Shown in pieces: positions 10,349-21,936 of a stretch of 44,171 nucleotides of DNA. The notes below the pieces were generated by a model. It was not told the DNA's origin and ran no database searches. It saw only the letters and a list, made by a program, of their open reading frames with translations. Made by a program: the position numbers and the translations under genes. The stretch is from positions 467,149 through 511,319 of the forward strand of contig NW_015971555.1 of NCBI RefSeq assembly GCF_000182565.1, written 5' to 3'. Origin of the DNA: Spizellomyces punctatus DAOM BR117 (lineage: Eukaryota; Chytridiomycota; Chytridiomycetes; Spizellomycetales; Spizellomycetaceae). The first letter of the stretch is position 1. Each line of letters starts with the position of its first letter.

Positions 10349-13125
10349 CCTTTTTCCGAATAGTGCGCTGTAATGCAGACGAAGCTAGTGTTAAATTCTT
10401 GGCGGAGAGAAAGGTTTTGTGCTTTGAGGAAAAGCGTTCAGCTGCTTATAAGTTGCTGATGGTAGTCACGTGCCAAGCGCCTTGAGCGCCTCTCAACAAG
10501 CTGAAACTCGCCATTCCGCAGCCCATTACCATTATGTTTGTTGAGCTTTGCTTGTATTCAAGATGAAGGTATAGATATCTACAATATATATTTAAAGACG
10601 TCTCTAGGAAATATGGGATGAAGAAATATGGGTAAGATAGATAGATGGATTGGGCGATTTCAGGATCATCAGGATGATCGACTCTCGGTATTGATATCTT
10701 CTGCTCATGGTCCAATGTTAATGAGTGTACATCGGACTAGTGCGTACCGATCATTCACTGTGATCCGAGTTGGCTATATCAGAGCAATATCCAGTACATC
10801 GAGCAAATCCACCGCTTACATGCACACGAAGATATTGAAATACCACGTATAGATCCATACTTCTTTTTCTTGCTACTAATATCGTCATACCCATTCTTTG
10901 TATAATCTCTGTTCACAAGGTGCATTAGAGATTCATGATTGCCAAGGATGCTGTCTGCACGATTCCGGCTGCGTTGTGATCGGCTTTCTGGTTTCAGGTA
11001 AGGTAGCCAGATACCACATGGTGGGACTCTGATTAATCATCACGACGCCGATACCTTGGGAGACTAATTAGCGCACACTAAGCTCCGGCGGGACGCTTTC
11101 GGGAGCAAACCGCCATGTAGCGCTATACGGTTCTGCGTCTGCGCTCTTCGCCTTTGCAATTTTGAGTCTCCCGCCGACTATAAGTACCAGTTTCTGTGAA
11201 GTGGGATATGTTGTAGTTTTCGAGGCTTTTTATCCAGTTATTGGTTGTAACTGCATCATGGTGCTGAAACTTGGGTGTCCGACTCTGGGGGATAAGTAGA
11301 AAAAAAGTGAACTAAGGTATTCATTATACTCCGTCCTTCATTCTGCGTGCTTCCGAAATTTTTGTGCGTCAACCTCATGGTTGAATATTTGATAGAGCCC
11401 GTCCATCAGGGAAGTTATGAACAGAGAGTACTTTCCATAACCCAATCTGAGTCGGCATCGATGTCCCGAAATCAACAAGTATAACTAGCGTTTTTGAAAA
11501 AACAACAAGCGCATGATCTAAACGTTGCGCTGGAAGCAGAATTGAATTTTGTCATCGCTTCAACAACGAGAGATGCAGTAAGTTTGCTTTCGTTAGGTTT
11601 GCGACACCCGCATCCGAGAGTATCGGATTTGCAATTAAAAGAAACGGTGGTGAAGGAATATGTCTCGGAAACGATTTTTGATTTCTGTGCCGGACGCTGG
11701 CAGTACGACCAGTTTGAAAGAGTCCTAGAAACGTATATTTGATATCATGACAAGGGCATTCGCAGGATATGCCATGACCCATTTTATGCTAACATTCTTA
11801 CGAGGTTGGTTTCGGACCCTCTGTTGGTCTCATGCGCGCGCAACTACTTTGTGCTTCCAGAGCCGCAAGCAATAAAGATATCCCCGCTTCTCGCAGTTGT
11901 CTTAAGGGGCTAGCTAGAGACAAAGAGACAGGAGATGTTTGAAAAGGACACGGATTACACGCTAGTCGTTGAGGGTGATTTAGCCATCTGTACCTACTTC
12001 CCATTCAAATTAGTGCAACTAGAGATAAATATGGCTCCGTTAGGCAGTAAACCACTATTCTGGATAGCAGAAATATATGCTTTAACTGAGATGACTTGAT
12101 GGGTGGTAACGGAGGGGTGCTTGAGTTCCTCGAACTCCCTGTGCATGTTCTTCATCGTAATTGTCGATATGGGACATCGAAGGCACCACACGCGGACTTC
12201 CTTTTGCAGATCTACATTTACACAGTAGAGAATCTATATGATTCTAATCTGGATCAATTTTCTTAATGATGTATGAATTTTAAGCATAAGACTGCATATA
12301 TTGACGTTAATTATCTCAGTCAATGTGTGATATCTAGTTACCACTGATATAAACTGGGTTCCACCCGATGTGTAGCGTTTATACAGATGGGTAATGTACT
12401 CCACTTCTAAGCTTATTACAATATAGCGCTCGAGTATAAACACTTCTCAGAGCAAGACTATCTCGCGTGAATGCAGAAAATATGCTTAAGTTCCCGGCTC
12501 CTGTAAGTGAGCTTTCCTGAACATGCACGGGTCACGATTTCATGTTGCATAGGAATGATTAGAATATCACATCCCATGACAAACCACAAAGAACTGTACA
12601 GAGGCGGTACATGACGTCTCGCCGTGCCGCACATCATTCGAACGAAAAAGCATATCTTCATCTCTCACTCCTCTGAAAGTCAACCAAGTGGAGAATCGCT
12701 TCAACTAGATAGAATGCAAGCGACAGCTTCTCGGTTGCCAATCCACTTTAACGGTACTAACTTTGTTACGGCTACGCATGCAAGCCCTCTACGGTGGTAG
12801 GGTGTACAAACAGAACACCATCGTCAATAAAACAAGTAGGGGTCTGAAAATAACCAGCCCGAATACAGCTACCCAACTACCCCTCGTCCTATTTAAATAC
12901 ATAGAAAATGAGTGATGAGTGAATGCTTGCATGGGATAGTCAAGGCAAATGCACTCATCAGATTGCTGGAAGGGCAATAACTTCAATCAATGCAAGTCGT
13001 CCTGTATTGTTTACCTTTATAACGATGCCACAATAAATGTGGTTAATGCAAGTGGCTTACGGCATCAAGCAGCGACACGCTCGCGACGCGTCCAGCTCTC
13101 CTTTTGTTCAAACGTTCAAAACAAA
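10349..13125. other. Long gene-poor interval
   Basis: About 2.8 kb without a gene I can support. An open plus-strand stretch at 11494-11742 (VALEAELNFVIASTTRDAVS, ending FERVLETYI) looks protein-like but has no ATG and no splice partners, so it may be a remnant. AT-rich DNA with no recognisable feature fills 12.0-12.9 kb. The right end is the GT8 promoter. Confidence 0.4.
13085..13092. promoter_or_regulatory. GACGCGTC element before the GT8 gene
   Basis: Palindromic GACGCGTC 34 bp upstream of the GT8 start codon, within a CGCG-rich patch. Same octamer as before the METTL24-like and DUF268 fusion genes. Confidence 0.4.
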
Positions 13126-14288
13126 ATGCAGTGGAAAAGAACGACAGTCTCAGATTTGCGTATGTGCCATGTGCATTCTTTAAGAGTTATATTGTGTATG
13201 CTGATACCCAGCTACCCTTACCTTCAACCTGACAGGCACAAACCGGAGAATCAGGTCCACGGCCATTGTTGTGTTGATAACACTTTTTGTGCTCCTTTTC
13301 ATTCTCTCCAGCGACTCTCCCGCTGGCCTGAGTGATGCTCCAGCGCACTTGAACAGTAAATTGTCCCCGAAACAGACTATTCCACCAAACACGTATGCAT
13401 ATGCGGCGTATGCTGTCTATGACCAGCATGTGTGTGCCGCTCTCGCCTTGTTCCAAACTATCCGCGAAACGAACCCACACCCAAACATAGACTTTATTGT
13501 CATATACACTGAGAAAGTCACCAAAAAGTCGATCGAGCTGATGCAAGCGGCGGGCGCAAAGTCGCGTCTTGTGGAGATGATAGAGACACAGAATCTGAAC
13601 AGAAAGTCCCCGAACGGGCAAGGACATGTGTGGGACCATCGCGAGAGCATGACAAAGCTTCGAGTTTTTGAAATTTATGATTACAAGCGCATTATTTACC
13701 TGGACTCTGAGTAGGTTCCTTGGTTTTCCTTTTGTCGTCATTGCCAGATATGCTTTAACACGTCTTGTTCACAGTGCAATAGTTGTTCGCAACATGGACC
13801 ATCTCTTCTTCCTTCCCGACTTTCCGCTCTACATGCCCCGCGCATATTGGTTGAGCGACAAGCAGTATACATCCATAATGTTGGTCATCCAACCAAATCC
13901 GTACATGTTTCCAAAGATTAAAGAAGTTGCCGAAAAGATGGAGGCTGACGGCATTGCAACTTATGATATGGACGTGCTCAACATCGCCTTTGCTAATCAG
14001 GCCGGAATGCTTCCGGGGTCTGTGGAACTTCTCACGCAAGACTTGGGAAACCCAACCTCCAAATCGCGATGGTTTCCATGGTGGACTATTGATGAAACTG
14101 TTGCTCAGACCTATGCTATCCACTTTTCGGCCGGTCCCCTCGGCAATCTTAAACCGTGGGCCGGAAACAGGAAGACCATTAAATGGCCCGAAGGACAGCA
14201 TACAATGTACCGAGGAGCATTTGACCGCTGGTGGGACGTGGCCGAGAAAGTTTGCTCCCGAGACCTTGCGCGCCTTGGAACTGAGTGA
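13126..14288 (+). CDS. GT8 (glycogenin-like) glycosyltransferase, type II membrane
   Basis: Exons 13126-13159, 13236-13710 and 13775-14288 total 1023 nt, 340 residues. After a basic 24-residue cytosolic segment comes one membrane anchor (TAIVVLITLFVLLFILSS). The lumenal part is a GT-A fold of CAZy family GT8: TYAYAAYAVYDQHVCAALAL at the nucleotide-sugar-binding start, YKRIIYLDSD with the metal-binding DxD (its last Asp codon is split by intron 2), IMLVIQPN, TYDMDVLN, and AIHFSAGPLGNLKPW, the GT8 C-terminal His/Gly/Lys motif. It should transfer a sugar from a nucleotide donor to a glycan in the Golgi; donor and acceptor cannot be read. A decayed paralogue lies at 40528-41283. Confidence 0.88.
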
Positions 14289-15302
14289 GATACTTGGAAC
14301 CATATAAATATGTGTAAGGAGGTTAGGTACTTGTAAAAAGCAGACGGAGAGCCCCTTGGAAATCTCTCCTGCGCTTATGTAAATTTTATGTTCCATAAAA
14401 ATGCGCATTATCCGTGAAAAAGGGAGCCATAACAGTGAAAAGCCTGAGTTTCTAATGCGACTCTGAATGTCGTGGACTTGCTTTTGCTGCTGGGATGTTG
14501 CTGGGAATGACCGCTTTGCTATCAGAAACGTTACAGAAAGAGTAAATAGTTAATTGCAGCATATCGGGCTCCAATTACTACAAGAGTGCCGAATCGTTCT
14601 TGTTTATATCCCGGATGGAATCTTTATCGTCATCGTCATCGACCAGCCGAGAGGGCGGCTAAAAAGGAATAAAAAGCGGCCATATTGCCGGGTCAAATAG
14701 CCTCCCTTTGTATCCTCCCTTCCCATGGGACAACTGCAGTTGGTAAATTGAAAAACCAAGCGGGTTCATTTGAAACTCAGCTGCCGCGTTAAAAAGTTTT
14801 TTTTTCGTGCTGCGCCAAAGAAACTTTTTCATGTGCCGTTGAAATGTTGCTGCGGAACACTGCCTCCTGCGCCCAAACGGACAAACGCAGAGGTGGACAA
14901 GGAGACGTCGGCGGCGAGGCAACTCTCGTTTTGGTGTGCAAACTGGGCAGGCAGTTTGGAAAAGGACCCCAAACACACACGTTGGTGGGATGGTTCATTA
15001 TGATAACGTGCAATAACTTTGTTTCAGCCCAGCCAAAAAGCATTAAGCGATAGTGGTGTTCAAAACACTTTGTTTTTGATTTCTTCTTTCCAACATTTGA
15101 AAGCTGAGCAAAGCTCCAAGAAAAGGCGCATGGCTTCTTGTTCGTCCTACTCCATGATTTACTTTTTTTTTTTTGGCTTTACGATATTTAATGGACATGC
15201 TTTTTGTTATAAAGGCGCACCCAGTACTCGTTTTCCATCCGTTTTTGACTGTAGCGCCGTGACATTACTGGGATAACTGTTGCCTTCGCCATTGGTTCAA
15301 CT
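14289..15302. other. Intergenic, no gene seen
   Basis: 3' flank of the GT8 gene and promoter region of the DUF4436 gene. A/T runs and short open stretches only. Confidence 0.5.
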
Positions 15303-16935
15303 ATGAGGTTTACACTATTCAGCAATCGGCGTTTTCGCCTTGCTTTCTATGCGTTCCTTTTCGCGGCCCTGATTGCTCTAGTAGCCATTCTGGGTGTCAC
15401 TAATCGCAAGCAGGTATTGCATTGTCTTAAAAAATGAAAGAACTCCAAGACAAGACACACTGATGGTTTACTCATCCGTCTAGGGGAAAAGAAAATTGGA
15501 GGCTTCCAGTCTTTTGGATGCCTGCAGCGGGTTTCCTGCCCTCAACCCGACGAGCTCCTTGGCGGCCCAACGGGTTTTGAACGCTACAGGGGCCTTCGAC
15601 CCCTTCGAGGTTTACTTGAGATCGGTAAGTGCATCTAGACGCTCGGTAATACCATATGCTCGGACGCTAGCTGACTTGTTTCCTTTGTGTATTTTAGCTG
15701 AATGTCGTGTTTGCGTCCATGACATTGGCTTCATTCGACGTGCTCAAAGCCACTGCCACCTATCGCTTTGATTTTGTGGCTCTCGGTACGTATCTCATGA
15801 TCTCTTTGGCATGCTTGCCGCTATTCGAGATATTAACAGTTTCAATCTCTCCATAGGGGACTTTAGCGAAGATCCTACTGTGGATCGTCCGCGACCAAAG
15901 TATGATTTGAACTTTACCATACCAGGTATCTTGAGACGTATTTCACGATGACCATAGGGAGCGTATCGATAATCCATCTGTTATAGGCGTTACAAGTATG
16001 ACTTTTGCCAAAGGCAAGGCCATGCAGAGGCAGGACGTAACCATCGGCCTGACGGGCGACGTCAATGATTATCCGTTCGATACTCAAGAGTCCGCTGTGA
16101 TTACTCTGGAAGGGGTATTCCGCAACACCACCGCCGGCGCAAATGCCACAGTAGCCGTCGTCCCAATTGTGGCGGAGGCCTCGGGTTCGTCGCAGGGTTT
16201 CCGAATTGATTTCCCACCGGACCTTGCTTGTGCTGGTACCCTCGCAGATGGAACTCCTGCCCAAATTATCGCGTCTGCAAAGATATCAAGGACTTTTACA
16301 ACTCAGGTAAGAAACTTGCAGCAACGTTCGGCTCTTTCGTTACCGTAGTGCTGACGATTTTTTCACATGTTTCCAGTTCTTCTCGGTCATGGTTAGCATC
16401 CTACTTTGGATCCTTTCTTTGCTTGTTATCAGCATTTCCTTAAACATTGTCATGCGTGGACGGAAAGTGGAACCACCCGTGATTGCCTTTTCCGCCGCCA
16501 TTCTGTAAGTAGCAGAGTTTGATGGACTGTGTGACCTCATCCCGCAAACTACTTATTGATTGCAACTTATTCAGGTTTGCAATTCCGGGAGTGCGTAATG
16601 CACAGCCAGGTATCCCCCCCATTGGAAGCAACGTTGATGGTAAGCTTACGCTTTTTCGTGCTACTGGCAGCCCAGTCTCTGATAGCCTCCTTTGTCTCTC
16701 CATTATAGTCGTTGGTTTCTTCTGGAATATATCCCTGTGCGCCGTTGGTGGTAAGTTTACGCGTCCGTAGAGTTGGAATCAGCCCTCGTTCATCGTGCTA
16801 ACAATTTTATCCTGAAAAGTCACAATGCTTCTCGGTCGCTATTTCTACCTGGCTACCACGACCCCGGACCCGGCCCCCCCGAAACCGCAACCGTCACAGC
16901 AGACCGTAGTCGAACAGATCGTTATAGATAAATAG
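15303..16935 (+). CDS. DUF4436 family membrane protein
   Basis: Nine exons: 15303-15413, 15484-15624, 15698-15785, 15857-15925, 15987-16306, 16377-16504, 16575-16639, 16709-16750, 16820-16935; exactly 1080 nt, 359 residues. Residues about 13-33 are an N-terminal span. The large extracytosolic domain carries DYPFDTQESAVITLEG, a DUF4436 hallmark, and several N-glycosylation sequons (NATG, NFT, NTT, NAT). Three C-terminal spans follow: FFSVMVSILLWILSLLVISI, VIAFSAAILFAIPG and VVGFFWNISLCAVGVTMLLG, separated by the family-type loop RNAQPGIPPIGS. The tail is Pro/Gln-rich. The family is widespread in fungi and bacteria but has no known reaction. The very short exons (42 and 65 nt) suit an intron-rich early-diverging fungus. 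Confidence 0.85.
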
Positions 16936-18185
16936 ACTGGATCACTTGAGGATGTTTTTCGTCAGCCGAGTAGATCTTGGTTTGATTGGAGAACAACTTT
17001 CAATCACGGATGCCGAACGGTAACCCTCCTGCACTACCGTCAGTGTGAGTTGGTAGCAACCAGAATAGGAATTTTCTATTAAGACAATGCGAAAGAATCA
17101 CCAAGTTGTACTACGCTAATATGCAAAACAGAGAATGACACGCAGTAGGACATAGAACGGTACAGAGTTGCACTGTGCCTCAGAGCAGTATGAAGCTCGT
17201 TGAGGTCCGTTGGAAAGATGACACGACCCTTACCATTGTATTGCCCGAGCGAAACATACTGTCACTCAAACAACTTGGACGACCGCAAGCTTCAGTCCAG
17301 CTTGAATCGATATACAGAAAATCATCTATCCAAACCTTTTTAGCATCCGTAGCTTGGGTTGGTGGAAATACATTTCGAAAACATACGCATGTATTCATTT
17401 ACAAGTTCCGAAAATCCATTGCCTTTAAGAACCAGTTTTGCGTGTGATGCTACCAGCGCGCCTCGGTTATCTGCTGCTTGTAGTTGCAATTGAGGAATTG
17501 GTCGTATTTGTTGTACATGGTCTACTTTTTTTGCAAATAATAGAGGCGGCAGATTGTAAGTGCGGCAGAGGGCCCTCTGAAAGCGGTAGCGTCTCAGCTT
17601 TAGAGCGATCCATTTACAATGCCCATACCCAGCCCAAAGCAGCAGACGATAGCGGATGTATATCATATTTTCAAAGTACTAGTGAGACCATATTCCTCCA
17701 ATAGAAAGAAAGAGGATTTCTATCGAATCTTGCAAGTCAACGTTTCCAAGCGCACCTGAAAAGTTGTAGGTTTCAACTTGCGTCTTGGAGCATGGTTCCC
17801 TAATAATCGCCATCATCGTTTTTCTGTCTCATTCTCCAGCTAGGACAATGCTCGTAGCGTTGGCGTTCCCCAAGCAAATGCATGACTCGCCAGAGTATGC
17901 ATTGTCGAAAATAACACCGAAGCCAAGCGGGAATGAACAACCAAGTGATCGCCGCACGTGACTCAGCGGGGGTTGTGCTGACTTGAGTGCTGACACAGCA
18001 ATGGCAAGTTGCTTGTCCACAATGCACCTCCAGACATCGGATGAATCCGAGTTATAAAAGCTCTCTTAACCCGGCAGGTCGTCTTCAAAAGTATCCAATC
18101 GGCAGAGCAACTGGCCGTGGATTTTCTCTTTAGATTGTCCTTGCATTTCAGTTTCTACTGACTTCACGTAGATTTGGAATCCACA
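16936..18185. other. Intergenic with unassigned open frames
   Basis: Open stretches exist on both strands at 17175-17700 (minus: KKVWIDDFLYIDSSWTE and neighbours; plus from ATG 17205: MKLVEVRWKDDTTLTIVLPE). The two readings overlap and neither can be tied to a family or to splice sites, so I call no gene. The right end is the BAHD promoter. Confidence 0.35.
18053..18060 (+). promoter_or_regulatory. TATA box of the BAHD gene
   Basis: TATAAAAG 126 bp upstream of the ATG at 18186, in the same spacing as the TATA box of the small secreted protein gene. Confidence 0.5.
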
Positions 18186-19667
18186 ATGGTCGAGATTCAC
18201 ACAGTCTACCCTACCAAAAAATACAAGCGCCCACCTCCACCGTCAGCAATAGCACTTCATGCTCTGGATCTCTGTCCTCCCGTCCAGATCCGTAATCACC
18301 GGTTTTACCACCGCCCACCGTCTCATTTGTTTGGCACCACTACGGACCTAATAGATAAACTGAAATCCTCTCTTGCCCAAGCACTCGAGTTGTATCCGCC
18401 CGTTGCAGGAACTGTACGAGCCAATGAAAAGGGCGTGGCTTACATTGCTATGGATGCCGAAAATGTGTTGGGTACACCGTTCCTGGTCGAACTGAAAGAC
18501 ACGCCGTATGTTGGCGATAGTGAAGATTTATGCCCCCGAAATATCGTGCTCCTACCTCCAGGATCAAGCACGTTAGCAGTGAAAGTAACTCAGGTAATGT
18601 TAATTGCGCTAGTATATGCTCTTTTAAATTACCATCGCTACTCAACCTTGAATGTGGGCTTATTGGTAAAATAGTTTTCCTGCGGAACCATCGCTGTAGC
18701 GGCATCGGTGCACCATCAAGTCACTGATCTTCGGGGCTTTCTCGATTTCCTTGAACTCTGGGCTCAGATTGCTCGAGACGAAACCATCGATTTTACACAG
18801 ATTCCAGAGGATTGGTCTCGTACTCCCGGTCGATTTTTCCCTGATGTTACCCAAAAATCAGCAGTCTCTAACCCTCCTCCAGGATTCATGGTTCTTCCTG
18901 CACCGCCAGCCGGACCGCCTCCATTCTTATTGGCACCATCAGAGGTTTCAAGATGGAGATTCTCCAAAAGTGCTGTAGAACGACTGAAAAATGATCTTTC
19001 ACGCTCTGCTTCTTCCAAAGGACACAAGTCCGATCTGTGGATTTCATCGGGTGATGCACTTTCTGCACTACTTTGCGGTGTCATTACGCGTGCGCGCGAA
19101 AATGCGCATGTGCCGAGGTTGGAAGGAAGATCTAGTTCCAAGTCACCGACCGAGGCACTTATGATGGCCGCTGATGGTCGAGAAAGATCTCCTCAAGGAA
19201 ACATGATTGGTGGAAAATACTTTGGAAATTTCAACCCACTTTTCAGTACTGCCATCTCCCGCTCCGATTTATTATCCCTCACCTGCGAGTCCGCATCTCG
19301 TGTTGCCCTCGACATTAGAAGCGCTATAAACCATCAGCTCTCACCGGAAGCCATTGCCCATAAGATTGCGTTTTTTGAAGCTACCGAAAACAGCACACCT
19401 CCTGGTCGTATTGCTTGGACAGCAGATGTGATAATGACCAACTGGTGTCGATTTGATTTACAAGGGCCAAAATTAGATTTTGGTTGGGGAAAACCGTTTT
19501 ATGCAACGGCTGGGGGAGGTACTTATCCTCCCGCTTACGTGATTTTGACGCAGGAGAAGACCTCTGGGGATGTTTTTGTTTTGATGACAGTGGAAGCGGA
19601 AGGTGCGGATAGATTGAAAACAGACCCATTGTTGAATAAGTATGCAGAACTGGTCACAGGTCATTAA
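18186..19667 (+). CDS. BAHD-type acyltransferase
   Basis: Two exons, 18186-18593 and 18675-19667, give 466 residues; the 81-nt intron sits in phase 0. Both BAHD signatures are present: HHQVTD with the catalytic HxxxD at His150 and Asp154, and DFGWG at 404-408, the structural motif near the C-terminus. The N-terminal half holds the usual LKSSLAQALELYPPVAGTVR stretch. BAHD enzymes move an acyl group from acyl-CoA to an alcohol or amine of a small molecule in the cytosol; length fits the family (about 430-480). No signal peptide or membrane span. The family is best known in plants, but fungal members exist. The substrate is unknown, and neighbours (DUF4436, MFS) could suggest a metabolite that is made and exported. 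Confidence 0.88.
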
Positions 19668-20221
19668 AGTCGATCATGCAATTTGACACTCGCTGTATAT
19701 ATCTATAGACCCTTGCTTATTACCCGCTGTAACTATATAGATCAACTGTACGGTAGTGACACTGTAATTACAACCTGACGATGACTAGACATGAAGGATA
19801 TACAAGCTTTCATCTTGATGCCCACATAGCAAAATATTCCCAAATACCGTAGTGTAGCCGCTGCCCTAACCCTCTGAAATGGTTTCGTTATGCACTTTGA
19901 CACATTGCAACCTCGCTCTAAGATGAAGATGTGAATAAATCCATGTGCTTCGCCAACAGACTATCGCCTTCATACGCAACATCGGTGTACATGACTGATA
20001 TTATCGTCGGCCATACATTCTGCAACCGTATACTGGCGTAGCCCTCGCGGGAAACCATCGCGGTCAGCCGTCCGGTCATCTTGTCGATTGAATATTAATG
20101 GTATCCCAGGCGATGGTCAACCGTCGAGAGGCATTGCCATCTGGCCATCGGACGCAAGACTTAATCAACAGATTTTAGGGGTCACACAAGAGCTACTAAT
20201 CAGCGGTTGATGGTCGAAAAG

Positions 20222-20506
20222 TTAAAACACCATGCGGCAGGTTCCATCTTCCTTAAGAGTCAAGAACGCCCCGCCGCTGATGGTAGAAGTTGACGGTTCC
20301 AACGTTCCCATCGCTGTCATCTCGTCCTCATGCTCATTCAACACCCGCTCTTCCGTTTCTGACCATCGCGACATCGTTGCCGTGAGTAGGGACTCATATC
20401 CGAAGGATCCAGTTGTTTGGTCATCTCCTTGCACCTCTTCCGACATGGTCAGTTCCGGCATATTGCCAATGCTAATTGGCCGCACGCCCGTCGGTAATGT
20501 TTGCAT
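20222..20506 (-). CDS. Unrecognised 94-aa protein or last exon
   Basis: Open from an ATG at 20506 to a stop at 20222. Acidic and Thr/Ser-rich in the middle (SRWSETEERVLNEHEDEMTA) with a more ordered end (ISGGAFLTLKEDGTCRMVF). No motif or membrane span is visible. Further minus-strand reading around 20610-20720 (GIRFKEDISIWKEAVKSSGV) also looks protein-like, so this may be the last exon of a longer gene, but I found no donor and acceptor pair that joins them in frame. A 186-codon open frame runs antisense on the plus strand; I favour the minus reading only weakly. Confidence 0.3.
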   Translation of the reverse strand: MQTLPTGVRPISIGNMPELTMSEEVQGDDQTTGSFGYESLLTATMSRWSETEERVLNEHEDEMTAMGTLEPSTSTISGGAFLTLKEDGTCRMVF

Positions 20507-20789
20507 TCATCTCGCATTTCGGGTCGCTTTCTTGTCATCATATGGCTCCCGTTCCGATTTGTGCTCCTGCAATGGTACGCACAGAAGGTCCCTAGTGCCG
20601 TGTTTAATCGAGATCCTTGATTTCCAGCTGTGTCCGCTGCGCTTCTACACCAGACGATTTCACAGCTTCTTTCCATATCGATATATCCTCCTTGAAACGG
20701 ATTCCCGACGGATGCAACGCACCCCAATTGCCGATGCTCTCACTGGACTGGACCCGGGAACAATACGTCCAGAAAACACAAGCGGGATT

Positions 20790-21321
20790 TAACAGACATC
20801 TACCGCGTTGCACTCAGCTACCCCGGCACGCAAGATGGATTCGCCCATTTGGGGTACGCTGGCAGCACACGGGGACGTTTACTCATGGGCTCTGGAAGAA
20901 ATCTAGATTTTATCTCGAATGGGAGGTGCACAAATTCAGGCTCAGGATGAACAAGTGGCATGGAGTTTATACAAGCACAACCGGAGACAGGAGGCGTGGT
21001 GACGGAAGGAGAAAGGGAACCCGATGGCCCAGAATTATCTGTTACCCATCAAGCTGCAGCACAGTGCATCGGCCGATGGTTCCGTGCCCATCAACATTCC
21101 TCTGATACGACAATTGGCCATCAAGTGGCGAACGAATCGAATTCCATACAAACTTCCGTGTGAAATCTTTGGATATCAACGGTAAATGCCGATATGTGGG
21201 GGAATGCAACATACTGACTGATTACCCGGACTCTGAAGAAGGCCGGGCACGAATGGGACTGGACTTGAAAAAATGCAAGAGCATGGAACTGCAATGGGGA
21301 ACTACACTTTATTGGACTTAG
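20790..21321 (+). pseudogene. Coding-like plus-strand fragments in three frames
   Basis: Three successive stretches read like protein but sit in different frames: 20798-20950 (RVALSYPGTQDGFAHLGYAG), 21024-21182 from an ATG (MAQNYLLPIKLQHSASADGS and onward), and 21107-21321 (SLDINGKCRYVGECNILTDY, then GRARMGLDLKKCKSMELQWG), ending at a stop. No splice pair joins them cleanly, and the last two overlap. They could be pieces of one frameshifted gene. No family recognised. Confidence 0.3.
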
Positions 21322-21441
21322 TGCTCAACTGGGAAAAATATACAAGATGTTACGGGATGCTATGCTGCTGGTACCCTAAACCAGTGCTATCAATGCTATC
21401 CAATGCAGACTGATGTAACAGAAACAGCTGTAGAATGCTTC

Positions 21442-21680
21442 TTCCCACTTACGCCTTACCACTGTCCCTTCCACCAGCGAGGAACACGGCAGCGGCAATG
21501 CCGGAGGCTCTCGTCGTTTTCCTCTTGGTGCAGCGGTTTCTGCTGGCGCCGCGGTTTCCTCTAGCGCGGCAGTTTCTTCCGCCGCACGGGCTCTTCTACC
21601 CATGGCGGTCCCCTCTGGACCGGCGGCTTCTTCTGAAGCGGCGGTTTCCTGGAGCGAGGCCAGGTCCCTCCGCTGACAGT
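21442..21680 (+). other. Ala/Ser-rich open frame with AAVS-type repeats
   Basis: A plus-strand frame ending at TGA 21678-21680 encodes a low-complexity stretch in which GAAVS, GAAVSS, SAAVSS and EAAVSW recur every 6-9 residues. No ATG or splice acceptor can be fixed. It may be the tail of a low-complexity protein or simply repeat-derived DNA next to the minisatellite. Confidence 0.3.
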
Positions 21681-21702
21681 GATATTGTTGTCTTGGTTAG
21701 GT

Positions 21703-21860
21703 CTTCCTCCTTTCGCGGTCGTCCTTTCACTCGTGGTCGTAAAACGCCTGTGCGGTCGTTGATCCCTTTGGGTCGTTAATTCCTTGGTGGTCATCAATCC
21801 CTTCGCGGCGGTCAACTCCTCTGCGCCGTCAATTCATTTGCGGTCGCTAGCTCCTGGTCC
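21703..21860. repeat. Degenerate minisatellite, about 18-bp unit
   Basis: About nine imperfect units of 16-20 bp, each ending near GCGGTCG or a variant (GTGGTCG, TGGGTCG, GCGGCGG, GCGCCG, TCCCG) followed by a T-rich start such as TCAACTCCT or TCAATCCCT. The units drift in sequence and length. It lies next to the Ala/Ser-rich frame and before the telomere-like patch. Confidence 0.55.
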
Positions 21861-21922
21861 CGTAACTTGGTTTCTGCCATTTAGTTTAGTATATCTATCT
21901 ATATATCACAACCTAATAGACA

Positions 21923-21936
21923 CCCTAAACCCTAAC
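21923..21936. repeat. Interstitial telomere-like patch
   Basis: CCCTAAACCCTAAC, matching two CCCTAA units in an imperfect register. Related short patches occur at 19864-19873 (CCCTAACCCT) and 22187-22199 (AACCCTAACCCTT). Confidence 0.4.

Noticed and set aside
13187-14408. Long antisense open frames under the GT8 gene (184 and 217 codons)
   Set aside because: Shadows of the coding strand; the plus strand has GT8 motifs and clean splice sites.
20232-20792. 186-codon plus-strand open frame
   Set aside because: Composition is Arg/Ser/Cys-rich without motif, and the antisense reading looks more natural.
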